Positions 47,355-58,360 of a DNA stretch of 64,000 nt are shown piece by piece. This stretch comes from Mycogone perniciosa (Eukaryota; Ascomycota; Sordariomycetes; Hypocreales; Hypocreaceae): the NCBI GenBank assembly GCA_025331125.1, contig JAOALB010000014.1:248001-312000 (forward strand), in the 5' to 3' direction. Numbering within the stretch: the stretch's first letter is position 1; each line of letters opens with the position of its first letter. A program made the translations under genes and the position numbers. A model generated the notes under the pieces. The model saw only the letters and a list, made by a program, of their open reading frames with translations, did no database searches and was not told the origin of the DNA.

Positions 47355-49344
47355 ATGCCGACTGCTGGTACGAGCCTCCATATATCTCATCCATCCCGTC
47401 TCCAACACCGCCAAAGCTCGTGGGCATCACCCCGCGTCATACCATTCAAGACTAACATGCTTATACTTAGTGCGCATTTGCGTCTGCGGCGACGAGAGCA
47501 CTGGCAAATCCAGCCTGATTGCCTCTCTCGTCAAAGACCAGTTTATGACCAACAAGATCCAGCCTGTCCTGCCTCAAATCACCATCCCGCCCAGTATCGG
47601 AACACCCGAGAATGTCTCCACCACGATCGTCGACACCTCGGCCCGCCCCCAAGACCGAACGACTTTGCGCAAGGAGATTCGAAAGTGCAATGTAATATTA
47701 CTCGTCTATGCCGACCACTACAGCTATGAGAGGGTCGCGCTGTTTTGGATGCCATACTTCCGCTCCCTGGGCGTTAATGTGCCCGTCGTGCTATGCGCCA
47801 ACAAGTCGGATTTGGTGGGTCAGGGGAGCACGCCCCAGGTGGTGGAAGAGGAGATGCTTCCGGTCATGGCAGAGTTCAGAGAGATCGACTCGTGTATTAG
47901 GACAAGCGCGAGGGAGCATCGCAACGTCAACGAGGTCTTCTTCCTCTGCCAAAAGGCAGTTACCCACCCAATCGCGCCTCTATTCGACTACAAGGAGGGA
48001 CACCTGAAGCCGGCTTGCGTAGCTGCACTGAAAAGGATATTCTATCTATGTGATAAGAACCAGGATGGATATCTCGACAATCAGGAAATGCGAGACTTCC
48101 AGGCTCGCTGCTTCGACAAGCCTCTCACCGACGACGACCTCGAGAATATCAAGCTTTCCATAATAAAGTCACTACCGGACTCGAACTTGGCAAGGGGCAT
48201 AGATCAAAGAGGGTTCCTACACCTGAACAAGATGTATGCGGAAAAGGGAAGGCATGAGACTATCTGGATCATCCTGCGCAAATATCACTACACGGACAGT
48301 TTAAGTCTAGAGGAAAATTTCCTCCACCCAAGGTTCGAGGTTCCCGAATTCTGCTCCGCAGAACTGAGCCCCGCTGGCTATCGCTTCTTTGTCGACTTGT
48401 TTCTGTTGTTTGACAGGGATAATGATGGTGGTCTAAACGACCAGGAGCTTAAAGCCCTCTTCTCCCCCACGCCGGGTTTGCCATCCTCTTGGGCTGACTC
48501 TGCTTTTCCTTCCTCAACCGTCAGAAACGAGGCCGGGTATATCACCCTGCAAGGCTGGCTAGCTCAGTGGAGCATGACCACTTTCCTTGAGCACAAAACA
48601 ACTCTCGAGTACCTTGCCTACCTAGGCTTTGAACCGCCAAATCCCAAGGATCCGATCACCGCAGCACTAAAGGTCACAAAGTCCCGCAAGAGGAGGAGGC
48701 GCCCAGGCCGTGTCGAGAGGAATGTGTTTCTTTGCTATATCCTAGGCGCATCAGGGGCTGGTAAATCTTCATTTCTCGATGCCTTCCTGAATCGCCCCTT
48801 TGAGGGGCTATACCACCCCACTATTAAACCACGGCGGGCCGTCAACAGCGTCGAGCTTCCTGGAGGCAAACAGGTATACTTGATATTTGAGGAACTGGGC
48901 GAGCTTGAGCCTGCAATTCTGGAGAATCAGGCAAAGCTAGATGCGTGTGACCTTCTTTGCTACGCCTATGACTCGTCTGACCCGGACTCGTTTTCTCATA
49001 TTGTGGACATAAGGAATAAGTATCCCTATATGGATGAGCTGCCATCTGTTTACACCGCTCTGAAGGCAGACAAGGACAAGACAACCCAGCGAAGCGAGCT
49101 ACAGCCAGACCAATACACTTCATCTCTCAACATGAACACGCCTTTGCATGTCAGTGTCACTTGGAACAGCATCAGCGAGCTCTTTGTTGCCCTAGCCGAG
49201 GCAGCCGCTAATCCAAGCACTGCTTTCCCGAAGAGCGAGGAAGAAGCCCCTGATCGTACCAGCCTGTACCTTGCCCTAGGAGCGACAGCGTGCGCAGCTG
49301 TAGCAGCAGTTATGATCTGGCGACGATCCACCAACGCTATTTAA
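47355..49344 (+). CDS. gem1: Mitochondrial Rho GTPase Gem1 (Miro)
   Basis: Exons 47355-47367 and 47471-49344 give 628 residues, the normal size; the 103-nt intron lies after only 13 coding bases (MPTAV). Domains in order: first GTPase (P-loop GDESTGKSS near residue 12, ANKSD near 119), EF-hand 1 (DKNQDGYLDNQE, about 198), EF-hand 2 (DRDNDGGLNDQE, about 318), second GTPase (P-loop GASGAGKSS, about 430), and one C-terminal membrane helix (SLYLALGATACAAVAAVMIW) followed by RRS. The family sits in the mitochondrial outer membrane as a tail-anchored protein and controls mitochondrial shape, inheritance and ER contacts. All expected calcium-loop acidic residues are visible. The upstream exon was chosen because the large exon has no ATG ahead of RICVCGDES. 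Confidence 0.95.
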
Positions 49345-49776
49345 AACCTTGAGTTCCCCCTGTTGTTGATCTTCTGGCATACCCTCACCACTCTACCTGC
49401 ATGATGTTGGAAAGCATGACTAGGTATTATTTCTTTAATTCGCCTGTAGCCTGGGACCTTTGACGATAATTCGAGTCTAATGTTCGGAGATTTCCTTTTC
49501 TGCATGGCGAGGAGTTATTAGTGGTTATCTGAGATACTGAGAAGACGGAACTTATGATACCCAGCTACAATGTTATTATTCTTCATGATATGCATATAAC
49601 TAACGGTCACGTCAAGGGATTGATGATGGCATCGTCATGTTTCATTCCTTGCTAACTTCATTCTAAGCAAATTACAATCATGACTATAGAAGAAGATCTC
49701 AACTGGAGAAGATGGCTCCTTCGGGAAGTCTTTGCTATAGCTCATACTCGATCTCCCCCCAAAACGAAAGAAAAAA
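49345..49776. other. Convergent intergenic, gem1 and abd1 3' ends
   Basis: AT-rich 3' flanks of the two genes. No repeat or open frame of interest was seen. Confidence 0.6.
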
Positions 49777-51243
49777 TCACACCTTGTAGAAGCAAAATCC
49801 AACGTAGAAACTAGCTGCCTCCATCTCCTCATCTGAAACCAGCAGCGGGCCACCGCCCCTCTCACGGACGCCCATTCTCTCACTCAGAGGCCCCAACTCC
49901 CGGTCATCTTTCTCCGTCTCCCAGATCTCGGGGAAGGTCTTGTGGAACTGCAGTTCGAGATTGAAGTCCTCGGCCAACGCACGGAAGGCCTCCCAAGGAA
50001 CAACGTACTCCGGTACTTCCTCAACAGCCTCGTCAAGGAAGAAGTTGTATTTCCATCCAAAAGCAGGGCGGAAGATGCCGTCGTCGGGGGTCTTGTTTGG
50101 GAAGCGCACGCGGTAGATGGAGTTGCCCCATTCGGCGGTCGGTTCAGCCTCGCCCTCTTCAACCTCGCCGTCTTCAGGATCGGCGGGTGGTGGAGTGGTA
50201 GAGCCATCGCCATTCTCTTCGGCTTTCTCTTCGACTTTCTTCTCCTCGCCTTCGGCCTCGCGCTTAGCGGCCATCTTGGCGTTGAAGGCACGGACGTGTT
50301 CGCCGAGCACGTCGGAGTTGGGGATACAGCCGATGAAGCGGCCTCCTTTTTTAAGTGCGCCGGCTACGTTGCGGAGCATGATGCGGGCATTCTTCTCTGA
50401 CTCGAAGGCGTAGTGCATGGAGAACATCATACTGACAACGTCGAAGCCACGGCGGTTCATGGGGGAGGGGTCAAAGCCGACTTGGTGAATGATATCCACG
50501 TTCTCGATGCTCTCCGAGTAGCAGTCCTTGACATGGAAGCGCGCGTCGAACAGACGAGGCGGAGGTCTATTGGACCGTCCTCCGCGTCCACCTCGACCGC
50601 CGCGGGATCCCATACTCCTAAAGCGATCTCTGGCTTGCTCAATACTCACATTAGCGGGATCGAGGCCGACGTAGAGCTGGATAGGCTGTGGCGCTTGTTG
50701 CCATTTGCTAAGATCGCCGCCTTTGCCGCAGCCAATGTCGAGAACGAAGAGTTCTCTGCCACTAGAGCGGCCCATTTCTCGCGAGCCCGGGGCGTGGTCC
50801 TCTTCAGGTGAGTAGCGCTGGATGATGCAGCTCTTGATCCAGTTGTTGAAGACACGCAAGCCCTTGATCTTGCTTTCGCTCGTCCGCCAGTTACGCCCAC
50901 GCTCGGGTACACTGTTGTAATGTTCCCTGACCACATCGTTAATTCCACGCGCCTTGTTGTCATCTGCAGTTTGGACTGATGTTGCTTCGGTCGCCTGACG
51001 ATCTCGTTCGAGCTGGCGTTGGCGGATAGCCTCACGCTCAGTCTCAGAGATGCGGGCGCGAGCTCCGGGACGTTTCAGCTTCCTGGGCTGTTCAGATGGG
51101 GAGACGGCGCGTCGCTTGGCAGGCTGGAGCGAGTTTGCGTTGTATGGCTGGGGAAGATCGTCGGCGTCGTCTTCAGCCGGTCGCTTGTTGTACTTCCTCC
51201 TGGGGGTGGCATCATCCACCGAGTCGCGGTCGTGCCCTGCCAT
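49777..51243 (-). CDS. abd1: mRNA cap guanine-N7 methyltransferase
   Basis: One uninterrupted exon of 488 residues. A basic, disordered N-terminus of about 105 residues (KRPAEDDADDL, QPRKLKRPGARARISE) precedes the methyltransferase core. Core motifs: VREHYNSVPERGR and FNNWIKSCIIQRY (cap/RNA side), VLDIGCGKGGDLSKW (SAM motif I), GLDPANVSIEQARDRF, DVVSMMFSMHYAFES, and GGRFIGCIPNSDVL. An acidic insert (EEKKVEEKAEENGDG ... DGEVEEGEAEP) sits between the last motif and WGNSIYRVRF. The enzyme methylates the GpppN cap in the nucleus and is essential in yeast (ABD1). An RGG-like stretch (GSRGGRGGRGGRSNRP) lies inside the core, as an insertion. Its start is close to the upstream OMT 3' end (about 430 bases). 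Confidence 0.95.
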   Translation of the reverse strand: MAGHDRDSVDDATPRRKYNKRPAEDDADDLPQPYNANSLQPAKRRAVSPSEQPRKLKRPGARARISETEREAIRQRQLERDRQATEATSVQTADDNKARGINDVVREHYNSVPERGRNWRTSESKIKGLRVFNNWIKSCIIQRYSPEEDHAPGSREMGRSSGRELFVLDIGCGKGGDLSKWQQAPQPIQLYVGLDPANVSIEQARDRFRSMGSRGGRGGRGGRSNRPPPRLFDARFHVKDCYSESIENVDIIHQVGFDPSPMNRRGFDVVSMMFSMHYAFESEKNARIMLRNVAGALKKGGRFIGCIPNSDVLGEHVRAFNAKMAAKREAEGEEKKVEEKAEENGDGSTTPPPADPEDGEVEEGEAEPTAEWGNSIYRVRFPNKTPDDGIFRPAFGWKYNFFLDEAVEEVPEYVVPWEAFRALAEDFNLELQFHKTFPEIWETEKDDRELGPLSERMGVRERGGGPLLVSDEEMEAASFYVGFCFYKV

Positions 51244-51669
51244 TGCAAGTTATGATATTATCGACGTGGTGTTGTGTCGATAGCGTCGCTCTGGATAAGA
51301 AATTAATTGGACTCGCTTAGGGGTTGCGTAGCAAAATAAATGTCTGGGCCCCAGGGCCTGTTGTTGTGCTGAAATGGAGGATGCAGTTTGGAAATTCGCC
51401 TGGAGTGCGAGCTGTTTCGTTTCTCCGGTTGCTTTCTGCCTGCAGAAGTGCGCCAAAACCTGGAGCTACGTATGTATGTACTCCGTACTCCGTACTTATG
51501 TAGGTATGCAGTAAAGTTAAAGACACCAAGTACCTCTTAGCTCAATCACCAACTTCAAGCACATAAGTTATAACTGCTTCATCTTTTACTCGATTTAAAT
51601 TTCCGGTAAATTATATAATCTCATATCACTTGTTATCACCTCTGTCGATATTTCCACGCCTGGAATGCA
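51244..51669. other. Intergenic upstream of abd1
   Basis: It holds the abd1 promoter and the O-methyltransferase 3' flank. A doubled GTAC-type motif lies at 51478-51495 (GTACTCCGTACTCCGTAC). Confidence 0.55.
51478..51495. repeat. GTAC-type tandem motif
   Basis: GTACTCCGTACTCCGTAC: two units sharing a GTAC, the reverse complement of the string at 26237-26254. It is about 235 bases upstream of the abd1 start. Confidence 0.85.
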
Positions 51670-53097
51670 TCAGGATTCTCCACTGCGTCTCTCAAAGCTC
51701 AGCACCATCACAGCCATCTCGCTGCTGGGCGGACGATTCATCTCCTGCACTTCAAGGCATGGATTCGCCCTGTGAATAATGTCCAACCATTCGTCCATTG
51801 ATCTCTCCTTGGCATTAAAATGCTGCTTCATCGCCAGGTCTCTGTAACGGAGGGCCCTCTCCGCCGTGAGCGCGATCTCGCCTGGCTCTGGGAGCACTGT
51901 GTCCATGATGATGATCCTTGACTGATGGCTCATGGCACGGGAGATGCAGTTCAGTATTGAAATAGCCTCGGCATCTGGCCAGTCATGGAGGATCATCCGC
52001 AGGAGATACGCATCCGCGCCGTGGGCTGGCTGTTCCTGGAAGAAGTCGTGGGTGCGGAAGGATATTCGAGACGAGATCTTCTGGTCTCGTGAGTCGAGGA
52101 ATTGCGTGGCAACCCTCTCCATAGACGGGAGATCTTGAATTTCAAATCGAAGGTTTGGAAACGCATCCGCCACCGCCCAGGAACAATATCCAGACGAGCC
52201 GCCAACCTATTATCAATCAACAATCTGCCAGTCATCTGCGGGTTTGGTAAATGTGTCCTACATCAACGACAAGAGCTTCCTCTCCAAGACTAGACCAGTC
52301 AAACCCACGGACAAGATGCATTGGATCCATGCTCGCCCCGTCGCTTGAGCTCCTTGCGAAGTTGGAGAACTGCCTCATGCGTGCCTCATCCTGAGACATG
52401 TACTCAAATGTTGACAGGCCATGACCAAAAGCGAGATTATGCGCTGTCTGGTTGCTTTGCACGCTGTCTGGCCATTGCTCAGTTGCTTCCACCATCTTGG
52501 CTGCTGTAGGAATCGCAACCTCGAAGGTGAAGTTGTTTCCGTCAATCAACTCTGGGTTCTTGGCAAACATGATGGAGAAGGCATTGTGTTGGATCATCCC
52601 GGGTTTTGGTTCAGCAAATACACAGCTCGCCACAGCCATCCGCACGACACTTTTGAGTTGCGAAACCGGAACCTGAGCAGCCGCTGCAACATCATCGTAT
52701 GACACGATTCCATCCAAAGGGATGAAGCTAAAGATTTTGAAGTGAAATAGCCAATGGAGTGCAAACGCTGTTTGATATTATTTGCACGGTTATCTCCATG
52801 CCCTATGAGTGGGCCACCGGGGGGTTCAGATTTCTTCTGTCTTACATTCGATCTGACGGTTGACATGAGTTCAGAAGGACCCATTGCCAACTGGAAAAGC
52901 TTGAACGCAGCGTCTGCCAGGGCAGCCCTCGCATCGTGGGCAAATCTCGGGGCTTCGTTCGGAAGAACTGTACTGGGACCAGCACTGTCGAAAGATGGCT
53001 TTGGTGTTTGGCTAGACTCAAAGTATTCTTCCAGAACTTTCGCCTGGGACGCAATTTCGATGGCTAGAAAGCCAATGGTCGAAATTTGGGAGCTCAT
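51670..53097 (-). CDS. COMT-like O-methyltransferase with an exon phase conflict
   Basis: Apparent exons 53097-52846, 52767-52262 and 52206-51670. Exon 1 (MSSQISTIGFLAIEIASQA ... FKLFQLAMGPSELM) and exon 2 (LHWLFHFKIFSFIPLDGIVSYDDVA) match the N-terminal helical/dimer region of fungal class II O-methyltransferases (PF00891). Exons 2-3 give the SAM site VVDVGGSSGYCSW, DLPSMERV, the FRTHDFF segment, and the LLRMILHDWPDAEA motif with the catalytic-type His. Secondary-metabolite O-methyltransferases look like this. Intron 2 (52207-52261) is in phase. Intron 1 (52768-52845) has good GT-AG sites, but exon 1 ends in phase 0 and exon 2 needs one more base, so the total (1295 nt) is one short of a multiple of three. 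No alternative donor or acceptor fixes it. A lost base, pseudogene or sequence error is likely. Confidence 0.72.
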
Positions 53098-54826
53098 TCT
53101 GAAAGCCGTCAGTCTTGTTACGGACTAGAGTCGTAACGAGGGAGAACTAGAGACCAACCAGTGTGCCCAGGCCTGGTATAAGAGGATGGCCGAGAAGCCT
53201 CATCGTAGACATTGACCTACACTACTGGTGCCAACCCCGATCACTATGCGAGCATGTCGCCAGCCAGAATATGGCGCATCTGAACAAATCATTGTGTTAG
53301 ATGGCAAGTTTTCAGCTTGACCGTTGCCAGGGAGCATGTAACTTAGGGTCGTACTGCATGTTGCAGATCACATTGACTGGGCAAAAACTCAGACATTGCT
53401 GGCAACATACTTCTTCCATTGTTTCACGCACCCGCAAATCATACGATAACGGAATTGCTGCCGTGCTCACGTCCCCTTACATTGGCTACTTGGTTGTGGC
53501 CAAGAATTGCTTTCTCACCCTCAGGCAGAATTCTCTAAATTTAGGTCAATGCGATGAAATTCGGCTTCGCGATGATTCGACGACCGACTCAGGGGTCCAA
53601 TGCTGCAGTCAATCGCTTTCGGGTCAAGCAATCTATCAAAAACTGCAGGGGCAGTGATTGCAGCATTGACAACAGCCTGCTTCGCAAGGTTATGACGGGA
53701 TGTGGGTTGTACGGAGGACGCATGTATGTCCACAGCTACGGAGTACCTCTCATTACAATGTACGGATGCCAACCTGGTTGCTATCGAATTCGTACTCGTG
53801 AATGTTGGCTCAACTTACATCTTACCAATGCAGGCCATTGTGAAAAAGAAGCCTTGTCGTTTCATTTCGGCATCCGGTCGCCATCAATTGACCACTATTA
53901 CATCGGTCAAATCGTTCAGTGATGCTCTGTATTCTCCTCACCGTCGGAGTGTTCCTTGGGGTACCAACGATCTGAGGCTGTCTGTATGTCTCACTCGAAT
54001 GGCTGAGGTCACGGGTTGACGGGGTGCCTCGCTTGTGCTTTGCTGGTTAGTTCGCGGCAGTTATGGGAGATCGGGGACCTTGAAACTGGAGGTCAGAGTC
54101 CATCCCGCAAACTATTTACGATCAGTCGCCGACTTCTCTGTCGGCAGTAGCTGCTGGTAACTAGGCTTCCAAGTGAACGTGGATGGATCTCTTACACATA
54201 CATATACACGGGCGGGACGGAACGGCTCCATTATGTCCGAAGGGTAAAGCATATGATGGCCAGCCGGTGCAGCTCGATCCCAGACCTTAATTAACTTTAC
54301 CTATAGCTCTTATGGCCACAAAGGCGAAGACGTCAATGTTTGGGATACCAGGGTTCCTAGTCCAATATTCTCTTCCTTACCCATCTAGTGGCTTTCAGAC
54401 GAGAGCGCTACCTCCGTATAAAACTATTCACATTGGTGGTTCAGACGCAGCTGGAAGAACTCTAATATCCAAATTTGACTCGAAGAGGTGTGATCAATGC
54501 CCGCTCTCATGGCCATGATAATAGATGATGATAGATGATAGATCCGAAACAATAGCCCTCTGGCCCAACTAAGTGATGACGTGACTCTAGGGTAGGTCGT
54601 CTAGGTTGGTAGTGCGTGTCCTGCTGAAGCCTTGCGCCCGGGCCACCGCCCACTATGAACAGCAACCAGCTCCTGTGCCTTGCCTGGCCTTGCCTTGTTG
54701 CCCGGAGCTCTAGGCCAGAACCACCACTTCGTCATCAATCGTCCTCGAACTACGAACATACACAACCCCTCATCAAGACAGCCCGACTCGAAACCGTGAA
54801 CGCACATAGATAGAGCTGTTGTCACC
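53098..54826. other. 1.7 kb between O-methyltransferase and rpn7
   Basis: The left part is the O-methyltransferase promoter and the right part the rpn7 promoter. A GTAC-type motif lies at 53736-53746 (TACGGAGTACC). Open frames on both strands in 53.3-54.0 kb are domain-free and overlap. Confidence 0.5.
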
Positions 54827-56412
54827 ATGGGCTCGGATCCTCAATACGTCAAGTGGCCCCTGCTGCCGCTGTCCCAGCACGTCTTCACTCTTACAAATGC
54901 CTACGCCACGAGACAGGGCCAGCAAGCGGCCGTGAAAGCGCTGCAAGATGCCATCACAAAGGACAAGATGGCGCCCTTTTACCGGTATCTGGCACATCCT
55001 ATCGACGGCATCCTGAACGCGGTCGGCGAGGGCGGCTCATCAGCACCGGGCAAGCCGTTGAGCAGGAAATCGAGCTTAGTTGGCATGGTGGCGACCAAGG
55101 CTGCGGCCACGGCCGTGAGCCTGCCCTGGGACGAGGATCTGTATACAAAGCTGAAGGAGGACAATGACAAAGAGCTGGCTGATTTCCAGAAGGAGGAGGA
55201 CGAGGCGGAGGAGCAGGCTGGAGACACAGAGGTCATGGCCGCCAAAGGCAAGCGGGCAGACTTCTGGGCTCGAGTAGGCGACAAGGTAGGGGGATGCCTT
55301 CAAGCATGAATGCCACACAGACGCTGACTCTCTGTATAGGACAAGTCGATTGCCGAGTACGAAAGCCTGTTTGAGAAGACAGGCATCCTGGGCACCAAGA
55401 TCGATCTCGTCCTCGCCATAATACGCATGGGACTATTCTACGCCGACAAGCCCCTCGTGAAGAAGCACGTCGAGCGAGCCAAGGCCCTTGTCGACTCCGG
55501 CGGCGACTGGGACCGCCGCAACCGACTCAAGGCCTACGAGGGCCTGTACCTCCTTACCGTCCGCGCCTACAGCGCCGCGGCGCCGCTCCTGCTCGACTCC
55601 CTCTCCACCTTCACCAGCTACGAACTCTGCACCTACTCCAACCTCGTCGTCTACTCCGTGCTGGCCGGCTCCGTCTCCCTTAAGCGTGTAGACTTCAAGT
55701 CGAAGGTCGTCGATGCCCCCGAGATCAAGGCCATCATGGGCGATGGTGAAGACAAGCTCCTAGCCCTCACCGGTGCCCTGAGCGCAGGGCCTGGCGCCGA
55801 TGATACCACCGGGGACAAGTCCCCCAAGACGGCTGCCACGACGGCGGTTAACCTGACGACTCTGGGATACAACACCGACCAGCCCGAGGCAGAGATGGCC
55901 ATCGACTTTAGCCCGCTGGCCTTGTTGGTCAGCAGTCTGTACAACGGCAACTACAAGACTTTCTTCCAGTCGCTGGCCTCAGTTGAGGAGCAGTTCCTTA
56001 ACCACGACCGCTACCTCCATGAGCACAAGAGCTGGTTCATCCGCGAGATGCGTCTCCGTGCCTACCAGCAATTGCTGCAGAGCTACAGGGTTGTCGGCCT
56101 TGAGAGCATGGCTAACGACTTTGGCGTCACTGTTGACTTCCTGGACCGGTAAGCACTGTTCTAAATACATAACCAGCAAAAAAAAAAGACCGAGCTGACA
56201 TATTTCTCTATAGGGATCTCGCCAGGTTCATTGCAGCTGGCCGTATCCCCTGCACCATCGACCGCGTCTCCGGAAAGGGTGTTATCGAGACCAACCGTCC
56301 CGATGACAAGAACAAGCAGTACCTGGACCTCGTCCGCCAGGGTGACCAATTGATCACGAAGCTTCAAAAGTACGGACAGGCCGTGAGACTAAGGGGCAGC
56401 GAGAGAGCATAA
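54827..56412 (+). CDS. rpn7: 26S proteasome lid subunit Rpn7
   Basis: Exons 54827-55285, 55340-56148 and 56214-56412 give 488 residues (introns 54 and 65 nt, in phase). It starts MGSDPQYVKWPLLPLSQHVF and continues with Rpn7-type helical repeats (SIAEYESLFEKTGILGTKIDLVLAIIRMGLFYAD, in pieces; GGDWDRRNRLKAYEGLYLL; SYELCTYSNLVVYSVLA) and a PCI domain (HKSWFIREMRLRAYQQLLQSY through VDFLDRDLARFIAAGRIPCTIDRVSGKGVIETNRPD, in pieces). Rpn7 is a scaffold of the regulatory-particle lid, needed for proteasome assembly. Two inserts lengthen it compared with yeast: an acidic one near residue 130 (KEEDEAEEQAGDTE) and a Ser/Thr-rich one near 320 (GADDTTGDKSPKTAATT). Confidence 0.94.
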
Positions 56413-56858
56413 AAAGGGAAAAGAGACAGTAGGTTAAGTCGAGGGACAGGGACATAGTAGTAGTAGTAGTCATCTGGAGCGGGATGGATTGCTTGATTAG
56501 AGCAAGTGCCATGTGTCGTTACGTGTTGTATGGTACACATTTAGACGATACACCGATGCCAATACCAATGGTTCGGAAGAGCGACGTATTGCTTGATTCA
56601 TGTGACGAATCGAGACCTCCTCCTACTACTACACACAATCACAACGGGCAAGAGTGCTTATTCATACTTTGAACATGGTTTTAACCTGCACTGTCTATAT
56701 CGTTTAGATAGCCTGCCAGGCAGCTATAAAGTCCCCGGCGAGATGATGTATGATACGTTATCCATTTCTTGACCCAAAAGATGCTTTATACCAACAACAC
56801 GAGCCGTCTCGGCCTAAACCAACAAGTCTTATCTTTTCTTCTTTTTTTTTTGTTGTCT
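56413..56858. other. Convergent intergenic, rpn7 and alanine aminotransferase
   Basis: A TAG triplet run at 56456-56469 and AT-rich 3' flanks. No gene seen. Confidence 0.6.
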
Positions 56859-58360
56859 TTACCTGTACTTGTCCATGAACTCCTTGTGGAACTTGCCGAT
56901 GCGGCTAACCCACTCAGTGCCGGGTGCCAGGAACGTGGTTCGGAAGTGCAGGGTATTCTCCTTCTGACCGAAGCCGCTGCCGGGGATCACGCAAATACCG
57001 GTAGCCTCGAGCAACTCCTTGCAGTAGAAATCATCGGCGGGGCGACCCTGGGCGGCAGCCGCCTCAATGGCCTTCTGGGGGAGGGAGATGGTGGGGAAGA
57101 GGTACATGGCGCCCTGGGGCTCACCACACTCGTAGCCCTCCAGCTGTTCGAAGGCCTTGTGCAGGGCGGTGGCACGGCTCTTGAGGTTGTTGAAGATGGC
57201 GTCGTACTCCTGCTTGTAGAGCTCGTACGAGGGCTCGCCAACCTTGGGTGGGTTGACCATGAGCTCGACCAGGCACTGGCCAATGACGGGGGCGCAGAGC
57301 ATGACAGCGACGAACTTGTAGATGTTGGCCTCGACTTCGGGGTCGAAGCCAACAAGCTCGAAATAGCCACCGCGGTGGCCGCACTCGCCGACCACGCCCT
57401 TGGAGATGCTGTGCAGAGAGGCCAGCTCGACGTCGTCGTACTTGCCCGGGTTCTCCTGCTGCATCTTGCGCAGGACGCCCTTGAAGCTGTGGAACTGGCC
57501 GACAAAGACATTGGTCTGGTAGACCTCGTCGGCCATGATGACGATCTTCTCCTCACTGGCGAAGTCAATAACAGCTCGAATGTCGGCCTCGGAGAGGGAG
57601 GCGCCCGTGGGGTTGCCAGGGTTGATGACGACAATGCAGCGCACATCGATGCCCTCGGACTTGGCCTTCTGGCATGCGGTACGGACGGTGTCGACCTCGG
57701 TGGACCAGTTCTTGGACTCGTCGAGGTAGTAGGGAACGGCAGCAGCGTCGAGGACAGAGAGACTGGCAGTGTAGAGCGGATACTGGGGAATAGGGATCAG
57801 GATGCCAGACTTGGGGTTCTCGGCAAGGATGTTCAGAAGGGTGTTGACTCCTGACGAGGCACCAGTGGAGAGGTAGATGTGGGCGGGATCAGCAGGGAAG
57901 CCATCTCGTCCTGGAAGCCCACTGAATCAGCAAAGGTGCTTACGGAGGAGACCTGAAAGAGACACTCACTCTCAATGAACTTGGCAATGCTCTCCTTGAT
58001 GGCGGGCACGCCGGCGCTGGCGCTGTAAGCACCGACGGAGTCAACCTGCTTGAGCAGCCACTTGGCACGCTCAATGACGTCCGGCTTGTAGTCCAGTCCG
58101 TTGATCAGGACATCCTCCTTCTCAAGCAGCTTGGGGTTCTCCAGCAGACTGGCGACCTGGCGGAAGAAAGTAATGGGCTTCTGGCCAAGCTGCTGAGGGT
58201 TGCCGATGTTGGCCGAGATGACCTCGTTGAACGGCAGGCTGGTGTCGCCCTTCTTCAGCTGAGCGCGGAACTCCTCGGACCGGATGGCAAGCTCGCCACG
58301 CACGGCATATTTGGCCTCGACGACCCGCGGATTAATGTTGTTGATGTTGAGTTTGCCCAT
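56859..58360 (-). CDS. Alanine aminotransferase
   Basis: Exons 58360-57970 and 57910-56859 give 480 residues (59-nt intron, in phase). The fold type I PLP enzyme is recognised from SVGAYSASAGVPAIKESIA, IYLSTGASSGVNTLL, VINPGNPTGASL, MADEVYQTNVF, the PLP-lysine segment SLHSISKGVVGECGHRGGY and the C-terminal GSGFGQKENTLHFRTTFL. It interconverts alanine + 2-oxoglutarate and pyruvate + glutamate. Upstream of Met1 the same frame stays open for about 50 codons and encodes an Arg/Ser/Ala-rich stretch ending RQPHHHQGRGYAT, like a mitochondrial presequence with cleavage site. That stretch has no ATG, so a mitochondrial form would need a spliced 5' exon (acceptor-like CCACAAACAG at about 58465) or a non-AUG start. 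The cytosolic form from 58360 is the conservative call. Confidence 0.93.

Noticed and set aside
49884..51035. Long open frames overlapping abd1 in other frames
   Set aside because: Shadow frames of a conserved single-exon gene.
56769..57854. 361-codon plus-strand open frame opposite the alanine aminotransferase
   Set aside because: Antisense shadow caused by biased codons; rich in Leu/Val/Asp/Gly with no family match, while the minus strand carries all PLP motifs.
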